This document shows, piece by piece, positions 31,099 through 38,351 of a stretch of 64,000 nucleotides of DNA. Both the position numbers and the translations under genes were made by a program. The DNA is from an uncultured Eubacteriales bacterium. Its GTDB lineage: Bacteria; Bacillota; Clostridia; Christensenellales; UBA1242. The stretch lies in NCBI GenBank assembly GCA_949001935.1, contig CARJLX010000003.1:51643-115642 (forward strand), given 5' to 3'. Every line of letters begins with the position of its first letter. Within the stretch, counting starts at the first letter, position 1. Below the pieces are notes generated by a model. The model had not been told where the DNA came from. It searched no databases and worked only from the letters and a program-made list of their open reading frames with translations.

Positions 31099-31174
31099 GC
31101 GTTTGCAATTAGTTGTGTTTTGTGATTTGAGAGGGACTTTAAATCATAAACACTTACAATTAATTTAAAAACGC
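31099..31174 (-). repeat. Long imperfect inverted repeat in the tRNA-Ile leader
   Basis: Arms of about 32 bases (31099-31130 and 31143-31174) pair with a few mismatches and a small bulge around a 12-base loop, bounded by GCGTTT/AAACGC. It lies in the unusually long (about 110-base) leader between the tRNA-Ile promoter and the tRNA. A perfect GCTGAAA/TTTCAGC palindrome (31075-31089) lies between it and the tRNA. Confidence 0.7.
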
Positions 31175-31180
31175 AATAGC

Positions 31181-31209
31181 ATTATATAAGAAATTAAACA
31201 ATATGTCAA
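31181..31209 (-). promoter_or_regulatory. Promoter of tRNA-Ile
   Basis: Minus strand TTGACA (31204-31209), 17-bp spacer, TATAAT (31181-31186): a full consensus promoter. Confidence 0.8.
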
Positions 31210-31309
31210 CTGTTTTTGCAAAATTTGATAAAATTTATTTAAACTTTATACTGGAAGATGAGTCTAAATCTGGATAAAAAGGAATAATTTTAAAAATTTT
31301 AAAATCAAA

Positions 31310-31338
31310 TTGACAAAAATTTTACTATAAGCTATAAT
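31310..31338 (+). promoter_or_regulatory. Promoter of tRNA-Gly
   Basis: TTGACA (31310-31315), 17-bp spacer, TATAAT (31333-31338), 8 bases before the tRNA. Confidence 0.85.
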
Positions 31339-31346
31339 AATATTAT

Positions 31347-31420
31347 GCGGGTGTAGTACATCGGTAGTATGCGAGCTTCCCAAGCTTGAGAGGTGGGTTC
31401 GACTCCCATCATCCGCTCCA
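31347..31420 (+). tRNA. tRNA-Gly (TCC)
   Basis: Acceptor GCGGGTG with CATCCGC, anticodon TCC in the loop between GAGCT and AGCTT, T arm GTGGG-TTCGACT-CCCAT, discriminator T, encoded CCA. Confidence 0.95.
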
Positions 31421-31587
31421 ACTATATTGTATAAAAAGTCTTTTTTTAGACAGATAAATGCATGCCGTATGCAGTGGTGTTAGATTGATTTTGGCACTGG
31501 ATGCAGAGTCGTAATAAAAGAAAAGTAGGACATTTTGAAGAAATTGGAGATTTGGTGTCTTTCTTTGAAAATAAAAATGGGGGGGGT

Positions 31588-32313
31588 ATGAAACTAATTA
31601 TTAATGCAGATGATTTTGGCTTGAGTAAAAGCATAACAGATGGGATAATAAATGGTATAAAAATTGGTTGCATAACCAGTACAACAATCATGGCAAATAT
31701 GCCTTATGCGAAATATGCTGTTGAGCAAGCAATTAAAAACAAGTTAACATGTGTCGGGCTTCATATAAACTTGACAGTAGGAAAACCTATTTTAGAAAAT
31801 AAAAATTTAACAGATAAAAATGGTGTTTTCTTGTACAATAGAAAACAAATTGACCAAAATAAGCGTTTGACTTATGATGATGTCTATAATGAAATTATCG
31901 CTCAAATTGAAATTATAAAAGAATATAGCAAAGGTAAACTTCAATTAGACCATTTAGATACGCATCATCATTTATTGGATAATCCAATAATCAAAAAGGT
32001 ATTCGTCGATATCTGTAAAAGATATGGTTTGCCAGCAAGAAGAGATAGTGATATTCAAGTAAAAATGCCAGATCATCTTTACCATGATTTTACTATTGAG
32101 AATGTTAATATTGATACATTAAAAAAATTCATCAATAGAAATAAAATCAAAAAACAAACTTTTGAAATAATGACACACCCAGGTTGGGTAGATGATTATA
32201 CAAAGACAGTTACTAGTTATATTGATAGGGATAAAGAATTGCTAATACTTACAGAAGCAAAAGAAAGCGGATTGTTTGATGAAGTGGAGTTAATAAGTTT
32301 TGATAAAATTTGA
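31588..32313 (+). CDS. YdjC/ChbG-family carbohydrate deacetylase
   Basis: 241 residues from the ATG at 31588. The opening IINADDFGLS, then GLHINLT, DHLDTHHHLL and MTHPGWVD are the metal-binding and catalytic blocks of the ChbG/YdjC family (PF04794), which removes N-acetyl groups from small sugar substrates. The family usually starts just before the NADDFG block, which supports 31588 over the longer frame from 31501. A run of eight G (31579-31586) sits exactly where the ribosome site should be. A change in its length would alter spacing, or shift the frame if translation begins at 31501. It stands next to another G-tract gene. Confidence 0.88.
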   Translation: MKLIINADDFGLSKSITDGIINGIKIGCITSTTIMANMPYAKYAVEQAIKNKLTCVGLHINLTVGKPILENKNLTDKNGVFLYNRKQIDQNKRLTYDDVYNEIIAQIEIIKEYSKGKLQLDHLDTHHHLLDNPIIKKVFVDICKRYGLPARRDSDIQVKMPDHLYHDFTIENVNIDTLKKFINRNKIKKQTFEIMTHPGWVDDYTKTVTSYIDRDKELLILTEAKESGLFDEVELISFDKI

Positions 32314-32448
32314 TTTTCGCAAAATCAAAACTTCGTCGCGAAATCAAAGTTTGATTTATTTTGATTTTTATGCTAAAATTTAGCTGTCGCAAAATCAAAA
32401 CGAAGAAATCAAAAAAAAGACTTTGCTCATTGTTGACACATAAAGTCT
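32309..32448. repeat. Cluster of AATCAAA palindromes and hairpins
   Basis: TTTGATTTT-CGC-AAAATCAAA (32309-32329) is a perfect hairpin at the end of the deacetylase gene and can act as its terminator. A second palindrome AAATCAAA-G-TTTGATTT follows at about 32341-32357. TCGCAAAATCAAAAC recurs exactly 70 bases apart (32317 and 32387). AGACTTT...AAAGTCT (32418-32448) is a further stem. Confidence 0.65.
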
Positions 32449-32453
32449 ATTTT

Positions 32454-32486
32454 AAAAAGCAAACAATTGATAATTGTTTGCTTTTT
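32454..32486 (+). terminator. Hairpin overlapping the next promoter
   Basis: AAAAAGCAAACAATT and AATTGTTTGCTTTTT form a 15-bp stem around loop GAT, with a T tail. Its right arm contains the -35 box of the next gene, so hairpin and promoter share sequence. Confidence 0.75.
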
Positions 32487-32506
32487 GGTTTTTATTGTGT
32501 TAAAAT
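32478..32506 (+). promoter_or_regulatory. Promoter of the HAD-domain gene, leaderless
   Basis: TTGCTT (32478-32483), 17-bp spacer, TAAAAT (32501-32506), then 7 bases to the ATG at 32514. Confidence 0.65.
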
Positions 32507-32513
32507 AATAATC

Positions 32514-34388
32514 ATGAAAAATAGTGTTATATTTGTGGATTGTTTTAATACAATTATTTGTAGGCGAGTATCGCCAGAAGAAGTAATTTTTAATTGGGCT
32601 AAAAAAGTTGGAGAGAAGTATTCTTTTGAGTCTAGTTATTTTTATAACTGGTTTAATGAAGTTAAAAGGAAACTTGCAATTAAGAAAAAATTGAAAACAG
32701 GGGAAGCTGAATATTCAATTGATGAAATTTTAATTGGCGTTTTAAGTAAGCTTAAAAATAGTGAATTTTTAAAAAATAAGAATTTAGAAACCTTAAAAAA
32801 AGAAATGCTTGAGTTGTATGTGGAAGCTGAGGAGAATGTACAATTTTTGAATGTAGAAGTTGTAAATAGATTGGAAGAATTTAAGAGCCAAGATAAAAAA
32901 CTTTATGTTGTTTCTGATTTTTATTGTGGAAAAAATATTTTAGAGCGATGGCTTAAAAATCTAGGAATAAACAACTTATTTGATGATATTTTTGTAAGTT
33001 GTGAGTATCAAAAATCTAAGCGTACAGGAAGGCTTTATAAACAAATAATTAAAACTTTGAATTTAAATAAAAAAGAAATTTTAATGATAGGTGACAATCG
33101 TCATGCGGATTTTGTTAAGGCAAAAAGTTGTGGATTAAAAGCAGAACAAATTAAAACTCTCCCTGTAAAAATGAATAAGGATATAAAAATTCTATCTAAG
33201 AAAGGTGAAAATTTCTTAAAATATCAAGAAATATTTGCTGAGTTTGGCGATAATTACAATTATTCAAACTACGCTTTCCCACTTTTTCTCTTTGAGAAAA
33301 GGCTATTTACTGCGTTGGAAAATGCAGGAGCAAAAAATGTTTTCTTTTTGGCAAGAGAAGGTCAATTTTTAAAAAAGTTGTTTGATGAATACTGTGAAAT
33401 CAGGGGATGTAAAATTAAATCACATTATTTGCAGGTGTCGCGAAACTCTGTTTTAGTGGCAAGTTTAAAACCTTTGGAAGAGGAAGATTTTGGGGGGTTG
33501 ATAAAGGAAGCGATAAATTTAAATATAAAAAGATTTTTAATATCTTTAAACTTTACATATGATGAAATTGAAAAAATTGCCCAAAAATTAAAAGTTAATA
33601 TTAATGCTAGATCAAGCAATTTTATAAAGTCTAAAGAGTATAAAGGACTTATAAGTTCGCAAACATTTAGAAGACTTTATGAAGAAAAAAGGCTTGAACA
33701 GCAAAATGCTTTTGCAGAATATCTAAAATCTTATAATGTAAATTTTGCTAATGAAGGAATACATGTTGTTGATGTAGGTTGGAAAGGTACTATACAAGAC
33801 TATATAACTAAATTTTTTAATGGAAAGGTTAAAACCTTTGGATATTATTTAGGCTGCAAGATTGCGGGGGGGGGACTTTATAGTCAAAAAACTGGATTAC
33901 TATATTCTAACCCTTCAAACAAAATGATGGGGAATATAATTTTTCATCATAGAATGTTTGCGTATGAGCAAGTATGCCGAGCCGATCACAATCGAGTGGC
34001 AGGTTATAAAATTGTTGAGGGGAAGCCTAAAATTGTTTATGGTGATGAAGTTGATGATAATAAAGTTTATCGAGAACTTATTGAACCGCTTCAAAGACAG
34101 ATAATAGTTAAGTTTAAAAAGATTTGTGAGTTGGATAAAAATTATTATTCATTGATGGAAGTGACTGCGATAAAAAGTTTTTGGAAAATGTTAAAAAAGA
34201 CTTCAAAGGCAGATTATACTTGGATTACTCAAGCTGAGGATTGCCATTTTGATAACTTTGCTAGAGTTGGTTTTATGTTTAAAAGATGGAAACATGGTTT
34301 GAGATATTGCTGGTTTAAATTGGATGATTTTAATTTTAAAATGCGATTTGGTTTGCGATTAAAGTTTTTAAAACCAAGGAATAAATGA
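32514..34388 (+). CDS. HAD-superfamily protein of surface-polysaccharide type
   Basis: 624 residues from the ATG at 32514; the frame is open upstream but the promoter position supports this start. The N-terminal HAD domain has motif I VDCFNTI (nucleophile Asp), motif II VVSDFY, a Lys (SKRTGRLYK) and motif IV MIGDNRHAD. The C-terminal region (about 260-600, with FFLAREGQFLKKL and VHVVDVGWKGTIQ-like blocks) is of the kind that follows such HAD domains in capsule and polysaccharide clusters. A run of nine G (33866-33874) lies inside the coding region in an otherwise AT-rich gene; gain or loss of one G would meet a stop within about 20 codons. Another run of six G is at 33492-33497. Confidence 0.85.
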   Translation: MKNSVIFVDCFNTIICRRVSPEEVIFNWAKKVGEKYSFESSYFYNWFNEVKRKLAIKKKLKTGEAEYSIDEILIGVLSKLKNSEFLKNKNLETLKKEMLELYVEAEENVQFLNVEVVNRLEEFKSQDKKLYVVSDFYCGKNILERWLKNLGINNLFDDIFVSCEYQKSKRTGRLYKQIIKTLNLNKKEILMIGDNRHADFVKAKSCGLKAEQIKTLPVKMNKDIKILSKKGENFLKYQEIFAEFGDNYNYSNYAFPLFLFEKRLFTALENAGAKNVFFLAREGQFLKKLFDEYCEIRGCKIKSHYLQVSRNSVLVASLKPLEEEDFGGLIKEAINLNIKRFLISLNFTYDEIEKIAQKLKVNINARSSNFIKSKEYKGLISSQTFRRLYEEKRLEQQNAFAEYLKSYNVNFANEGIHVVDVGWKGTIQDYITKFFNGKVKTFGYYLGCKIAGGGLYSQKTGLLYSNPSNKMMGNIIFHHRMFAYEQVCRADHNRVAGYKIVEGKPKIVYGDEVDDNKVYRELIEPLQRQIIVKFKKICELDKNYYSLMEVTAIKSFWKMLKKTSKADYTWITQAEDCHFDNFARVGFMFKRWKHGLRYCWFKLDDFNFKMRFGLRLKFLKPRNK

Positions 34389-34392
34389 TTAC

Positions 34393-34421
34393 TTGCAAGT
34401 TTTTAAAGTTTATGCTATAAT
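34393..34421 (+). promoter_or_regulatory. Promoter of lemA
   Basis: TTGCAA (34393-34398), 17-bp spacer, TATAAT (34416-34421). A very short leader of about 12 bases still carries a GGAGGG. Confidence 0.7.
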
Positions 34422-34439
34422 ATTTATGTGGAGGGTTTT

Positions 34440-35039
34440 ATGAATAGTTTACTATTAGCAAGCAGTTTGGGATTGATTGTTGGACTTTCGGTAGCTGGAG
34501 GGCTTTTGTTGTTAGGAATTATTTTTGTAATTTGGATGATTGCTGTTTATAATAAATTTATTAGTCGAGGCAATAATATAAAAGAAGGATTTTCTAACAT
34601 TGATGTTTATCTTAACAAAAGATATGATCTTATTCCTAACCTTGTGGAAACAGTAAAGGGGTATGCAAAGCATGAAAAAGAAACTTTGGAAAATGTTATG
34701 CAGGCTAGATATGCGGCAATGAATTCTCTTGGTAAGGTGGATAAGTTTGAAAAAGAAAACAACTTATCTAGAACACTTAAATCTTTATTTAAGGTGACAG
34801 AAAATTATCCAAATTTGAAAGCAGATAGTCACTTCACAGATTTAATGTCTAATTTAAGCCGAATTGAAGATGAAATTATGAATGCTAGGAAATACTATAA
34901 CGCTGTTGTTAAAGAATACAACGATTTGTGTTTAAAATTCCCTAGTAACTTAGTTGCTAAATGGTTTAAGTTTGAACAATCAACTCTTTTTGAAGTTGAA
35001 GATGTCGAAATGCGTAAAAATGTTAAAATTAAGTTTTAA
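34440..35039 (+). CDS. lemA: LemA-family membrane protein
   Basis: 199 residues from the ATG at 34440, which has GGAGGG (34430-34435) four bases upstream; an in-frame GTG at 34428 is less likely. One N-terminal transmembrane helix (about 10-35) is followed by a helical bundle with the LemA block YNKFISRGNNIKEGFSNIDVYLNKRYDLIPNLVETVKGYAKHE (motifs NxIxEGFSNID and KRYDLIPNLV). The family is membrane-bound and of unclear function. It forms a single-gene unit with a terminator. Confidence 0.92.
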   Translation: MNSLLLASSLGLIVGLSVAGGLLLLGIIFVIWMIAVYNKFISRGNNIKEGFSNIDVYLNKRYDLIPNLVETVKGYAKHEKETLENVMQARYAAMNSLGKVDKFEKENNLSRTLKSLFKVTENYPNLKADSHFTDLMSNLSRIEDEIMNARKYYNAVVKEYNDLCLKFPSNLVAKWFKFEQSTLFEVEDVEMRKNVKIKF

Positions 35040-35040
35040 T

Positions 35041-35070
35041 AAAAAACACGATTTTAAATCGTGCTTTTTT
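35041..35070. terminator. Terminator between lemA and yitT
   Basis: CACGATT-TTA-AATCGTG with A and T flanks, lying between convergent genes and probably used by both. Confidence 0.85.
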
Positions 35071-36133
35071 ATTGTTGATTTTGTGTTTGGTTAGAAATCT
35101 CAATTTTTGGCTGTTTAAACTTTCTGCCAATATTCTTTTTAGGGCGAGTTTTAAGCCAATTGTATTTATTATTACCCTTTCTTATTACTGGAGCATTTGC
35201 AACCTTATTTTTACGAATAGAGACCTCTTTCATAAAATAACCATCGCCCAAGGTTTCATTGACTGAAGTTGAGAATACAAATGCGTTTTTGTCAATATCT
35301 TTAACAATTTCTTTCATTTCTTTTGCTTGATGTGTTGCAACAAGGCAGAGCAACATTTTTTTATCTTTCCCAGAGAACTTACCTTGAGCTGGAATAACTG
35401 TAACACCGCGATTAAAGCGTTGTAAAATTCCATGAGCGATTTCATCATCCTTATCGCAAATTATGTAGAATGCTCGCACCGTTTTAGCTCCATCAAGGAC
35501 CATGTCGCAAGTGATAGTGCTTATAACAGAAACTACTATGGCATATAAACCTGTTTGCCAACCCTTGATAATAACAGTTGTTGTGATAACAATAAAATTA
35601 ATGATAAGAACGGCAACACCAGTTTTTATTCTTGGGAAGAATTTATTGATTATTTTTGCCGCAATATCGCTCCCTCCAGTAGAACCTCCCATACGGAAAG
35701 CCAGGCCCTGTCCAACACCAGCTACACCTCCGCCGATAAGGCTATACAATAATGGATCTGGACTTGCACCTCCACTTAAACCAGGAATAGCAAAATATTC
35801 AAGGGAAAGTGTATAGAAACCTATCCCTATAAGAGTGAAGAAGATAAATTTCCAGCCAAACAGCTTCAAAGCAATCAAAAACAGAACAAGGTTCATGACT
35901 AAATAAATTATAGAAGTATAGTCTGCGGAGCCAAAACCTTCTGCTATAAGTAATGCGATACCACTAAGTCCACTTGGAATAATATTTGCAGGTAGGAAAA
36001 AGGTAGGGAAAGCAAGCCCAGCAACAATTGAGCCGATAATAACTCCCAATGTTTCAATAACAAATCTAAACTTTTGGTTTCTTCTATATTGACTTTTTAA
36101 ACTGATTTTTTTTGTAAAATTTGTAGTTCTCAT
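35069..36133 (-). CDS. YitT-family membrane protein (DUF161 plus DUF2179)
   Basis: 354 residues from the ATG at 36133. Five or six hydrophobic helices carry the family landmarks LPANIIPSGLSGIALL and FRMGGSTGGSDIAAKI. A cytosolic domain (about 215-300, RAFYIICDKDDEIAHGIL ... GVTVIPAQGKFSG) corresponds to DUF2179. A Lys/Arg-rich tail follows. The start at 36133 is supported by TATAAT (36140-36145) ending 6 bases before it, giving a leaderless mRNA; the longer frame begins upstream of this promoter. Function of the family is unclear, possibly transport. Confidence 0.9.
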   Translation of the reverse strand: MRTTNFTKKISLKSQYRRNQKFRFVIETLGVIIGSIVAGLAFPTFFLPANIIPSGLSGIALLIAEGFGSADYTSIIYLVMNLVLFLIALKLFGWKFIFFTLIGIGFYTLSLEYFAIPGLSGGASPDPLLYSLIGGGVAGVGQGLAFRMGGSTGGSDIAAKIINKFFPRIKTGVAVLIINFIVITTTVIIKGWQTGLYAIVVSVISTITCDMVLDGAKTVRAFYIICDKDDEIAHGILQRFNRGVTVIPAQGKFSGKDKKMLLCLVATHQAKEMKEIVKDIDKNAFVFSTSVNETLGDGYFMKEVSIRKNKVANAPVIRKGNNKYNWLKTRPKKNIGRKFKQPKIEISNQTQNQQ

Positions 36134-36139
36134 GAGGGC

Positions 36140-36145
36140 ATTATA
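36140..36145 (-). promoter_or_regulatory. -10 box of the yitT-type gene, leaderless
   Basis: Minus-strand TATAAT, then GCCCTC and ATG. The -35 region is T-rich without a clear hexamer. Confidence 0.55.
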
Positions 36146-36214
36146 ACACAAAATAAAAAAAGAGAAAAACAATTTTTAAGTGTTGTGTCAAAAAATAAAG
36201 AAATTTGTTGTATT

Positions 36215-36246
36215 TTGACAAACATTTTAATATTTTGTGATATAAT
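36215..36246 (+). promoter_or_regulatory. Promoter of the lipid kinase gene, probably leaderless
   Basis: TTGACA (36215-36220) with TGATAT at 17 bp (36238-36243) or TATAAT at 20 bp (36241-36246), 5-8 bases before the ATG at 36252. The ideal hexamers are not ideally spaced, so the exact -10 is uncertain. Confidence 0.55.
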
Positions 36247-36251
36247 AAAGT

Positions 36252-37142
36252 ATGAAATGTTTATATATATATAATCCAAAAAGTGGGAAAGGGAAGGCTG
36301 AAAAAAATAAAAAAAAGATTGTTGAAAAACTCTCTACAGTTTTTGATAATTTAGAGGTTGTGCAAACAAAGTTTTCTGGGCATGCGAAAGAACTTGCCTC
36401 AAATGCTTGTGGCAAGTATGAATATCTTGTAGTTGCTGGTGGTGATGGGACCTTGAATGAGGTGATTAATGGTGTTGCTGAAAAGGAGAACCAACCTATA
36501 ATAGGTTACATTCCTCTTGGGACAGTCAATGACTTTGCACATTCAGTAGGAATTCCTAGAAATATAAATAAAGCAGTAGATACTATTTGTAATGGTAAAA
36601 TGCTTTCACACGAAATTTTCAAGGCGGGAGATCATTATGGCGTTTATGTTTGTGCTATGGGGGTTGCAACAGATACAAGTTATGCAACAAAACAAATAGC
36701 TAAAAAGACCCTTGGCAAACTTGCATATTTTTTCTACGCATTCAAAAGAATATTTAGATATAAACCTATTCCTATGACCTTAGAGTTTTCTGGCGGGAAG
36801 ATAGAGGATAGGTTTGCACTTCTGTTAGCAGTTAATTCTAGATATGTTGCTAGTTTTAAGATAAATAGAAATTTTGCATATAACGATGGTTATGTAGATA
36901 TAATGCTTGTCCAAGAAAAAAAGAAATATGTTAGGATTAGAAGTTTAATAACTATAGCAAAGGTTTTTATGTTGGGTATTGGAAATCGTCTTCCTAAAAA
37001 CGCTACAAGATTGCATTTAAAAGAATTTGTTTTAACTGCCCCTGATAGTGCAGTAATAAATCTTGATGGTGAAGGTATGGGAAGTGGAAAATTTAAGTTT
37101 TGTGTTATTAAGAATGGAATTCAAATAATTGTTCCAAAATAA
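36252..37142 (+). CDS. YegS/DagK-family lipid kinase
   Basis: 296 residues, normal length. It phosphorylates diacylglycerol or a related lipid at the membrane. The nucleotide-binding GGDGTLNEV (63-71), PLGTVNDFA and a C-terminal NLDGE are intact. It has no Shine-Dalgarno site. Its stop codon directly abuts the stop of the next gene on the other strand, with no gap. Confidence 0.93.
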   Translation: MKCLYIYNPKSGKGKAEKNKKKIVEKLSTVFDNLEVVQTKFSGHAKELASNACGKYEYLVVAGGDGTLNEVINGVAEKENQPIIGYIPLGTVNDFAHSVGIPRNINKAVDTICNGKMLSHEIFKAGDHYGVYVCAMGVATDTSYATKQIAKKTLGKLAYFFYAFKRIFRYKPIPMTLEFSGGKIEDRFALLLAVNSRYVASFKINRNFAYNDGYVDIMLVQEKKKYVRIRSLITIAKVFMLGIGNRLPKNATRLHLKEFVLTAPDSAVINLDGEGMGSGKFKFCVIKNGIQIIVPK

Positions 37143-37604
37143 CTAAGATATTAAACTGTTTGCTTTAAATAAACTGGAAGAAAGTTGAGTTCTCTCTTTG
37201 ATAATTTCTAGTATTTCAGTGCTATAAGTTGATTGCTCGGCAAGACAGATTAGTTTGTTTATTAATTTGTTCTCAGAGCTAAGAAGGCTAAGAAAGCATT
37301 TAACTTTATCGTGAGAAAAACTTTTGGAAGGGAAGTTAAACTCTTGCGTATATAGAGATTGCATTTTGGCAATCTCTTTTTCATTAAGATTGTATAATGC
37401 CCCAGTTCCCAAAAAACCGCCCAAAGCAAATAGATTGGACTTAATTAAATAAAATAATTCCATGACCTCATGTAAAAAAGCCTCTTCTTTACTATTATCT
37501 AGACTGACAAAAACAAAGCCTTTGTTTTGCAGGCTTTTTTGATATGCCTTTGCTACTTCTTGATAAGAATTTGGAGATAAAAGTTCTTCATCATTATAAT
37601 TCAT
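37143..37604 (-). CDS. Unrecognised helical protein
   Basis: 153 residues from the ATG at 37604, which has an AGGGTG before it; another in-frame ATG at 37619 is possible. The protein is mostly helical with no signal, membrane helix or cysteine cluster. It has a small Gly-rich turn (ALGGFLGTGALYNL, about 60-73). No family recognised. Placed convergent to the lipid kinase with no intergenic base. Confidence 0.7.
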   Translation of the reverse strand: MNYNDEELLSPNSYQEVAKAYQKSLQNKGFVFVSLDNSKEEAFLHEVMELFYLIKSNLFALGGFLGTGALYNLNEKEIAKMQSLYTQEFNFPSKSFSHDKVKCFLSLLSSENKLINKLICLAEQSTYSTEILEIIKERTQLSSSLFKANSLIS

Positions 37605-37676
37605 ATTGCACCCTAACATTTTTTATGAAGTAAGAGTATGTTAAAGTGATAAACTGCAAGTCCCTATTTTTAGCAA

Positions 37677-37703
37677 TAAAAAAATGCCTAATTATTTAGG
37701 CAT
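37677..37703 (-). terminator. Terminator of the SecB-like gene
   Basis: ATGCCTAA and TTAGGCAT pair with a T run on the minus strand; the stem overlaps the stop codon. Confidence 0.85.
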
Positions 37704-38087
37704 TAAAGGAGCTGGTGCTGTCACCATAGGGCCGATTGGTCCATGCATTGTTAAGTTTGCGATTACTGTTGCAATGTGGGTTGTTAAAACTTGCATAACT
37801 TGAGTGTTTTTAAAATATTCTTCAGCGTCATCAAGATTTTCATAGGCATTTGTATTAACTAAAACCTCCATACCCATAGTCACTTTAATTGAAAAAAGAA
37901 ATTCAGGTTCAGGCTTGATGTTTCGAGTTAAGCAAACTTTAACAGCGTCAGAGCGTAATCTTTCAACCTTAATCTCGTCCCATGTTCGCATATTGATAGT
38001 AGAGTTGTTGCTAGGTGGAGCAAGGCGGGTATAATCTATCTTTTCTAAAATAGGTTTAAAGTTCATGTTTTTTATTATTTGTTCCAT
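37692..38087 (-). CDS. SecB-like chaperone-fold protein
   Basis: 131 residues from the ATG at 38087, with AAGGAG 6 bases before it; the longer frame to 38114 lacks this. Four beta strands (about 10-90) are followed by a helix and a Pro/Met-rich tail (TMHGPIGPMVTAPAPLMPK). This order, and the helix ending in a Gly-Pro...Pro-Pro tail, resembles SecB, the export chaperone. SecB-like proteins in Gram-positive bacteria are often partners of toxin-antitoxin systems or of unknown use; no toxin is adjacent here. Similarity is by fold pattern only, so the call is tentative. Confidence 0.55.
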   Translation of the reverse strand: MEQIIKNMNFKPILEKIDYTRLAPPSNNSTINMRTWDEIKVERLRSDAVKVCLTRNIKPEPEFLFSIKVTMGMEVLVNTNAYENLDDAEEYFKNTQVMQVLTTHIATVIANLTMHGPIGPMVTAPAPLMPK

Positions 38088-38286
38088 AATTTTCTCCTTA
38101 AATATATTTGCCAAGTTTTTATAACTTAATCACTTTTACTTAGATATAATAACATATTTTAAAATTTTAATCAAATAAAGTTATGGTGAGAAAAAATATT
38201 TTTGCTATAAATTCAAAAAAATGGATAAAAAACAGGGGTTTTTATTAAAAATTTATATAAAATTTTATAAAAAATAAAATTTTTTA

Positions 38287-38315
38287 TTGCACAACGCAAA
38301 TTAAAGGTGTATAAT
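38287..38315 (+). promoter_or_regulatory. Promoter of tilS
   Basis: TTGCAC (38287-38292), 17-bp spacer, TATAAT (38310-38315), with a leader of about 30 bases carrying AGAGGA. Confidence 0.75.
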
Positions 38316-38351
38316 GTTATCTTGTTAGAAGAAAAATTGAAAGAGGAAATT

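Noticed and set aside
31501..31587. Longer start for the YdjC/ChbG deacetylase
   Set aside because: The family begins just before the NADDFG block, so 31588 is the natural start. The upstream frame is noted only because the G tract would then be coding.
5677..32345. GTCGCGAAATC shared by 5677-5688 and about 32334-32345
   Set aside because: An 11-base match in one window without shared flanks is too little to call a dispersed repeat.
35072..35816. Plus-strand open frames of 64-104 residues opposite the yitT-type gene
   Set aside because: They mirror a clearly recognised membrane protein on the minus strand and show no start signals.
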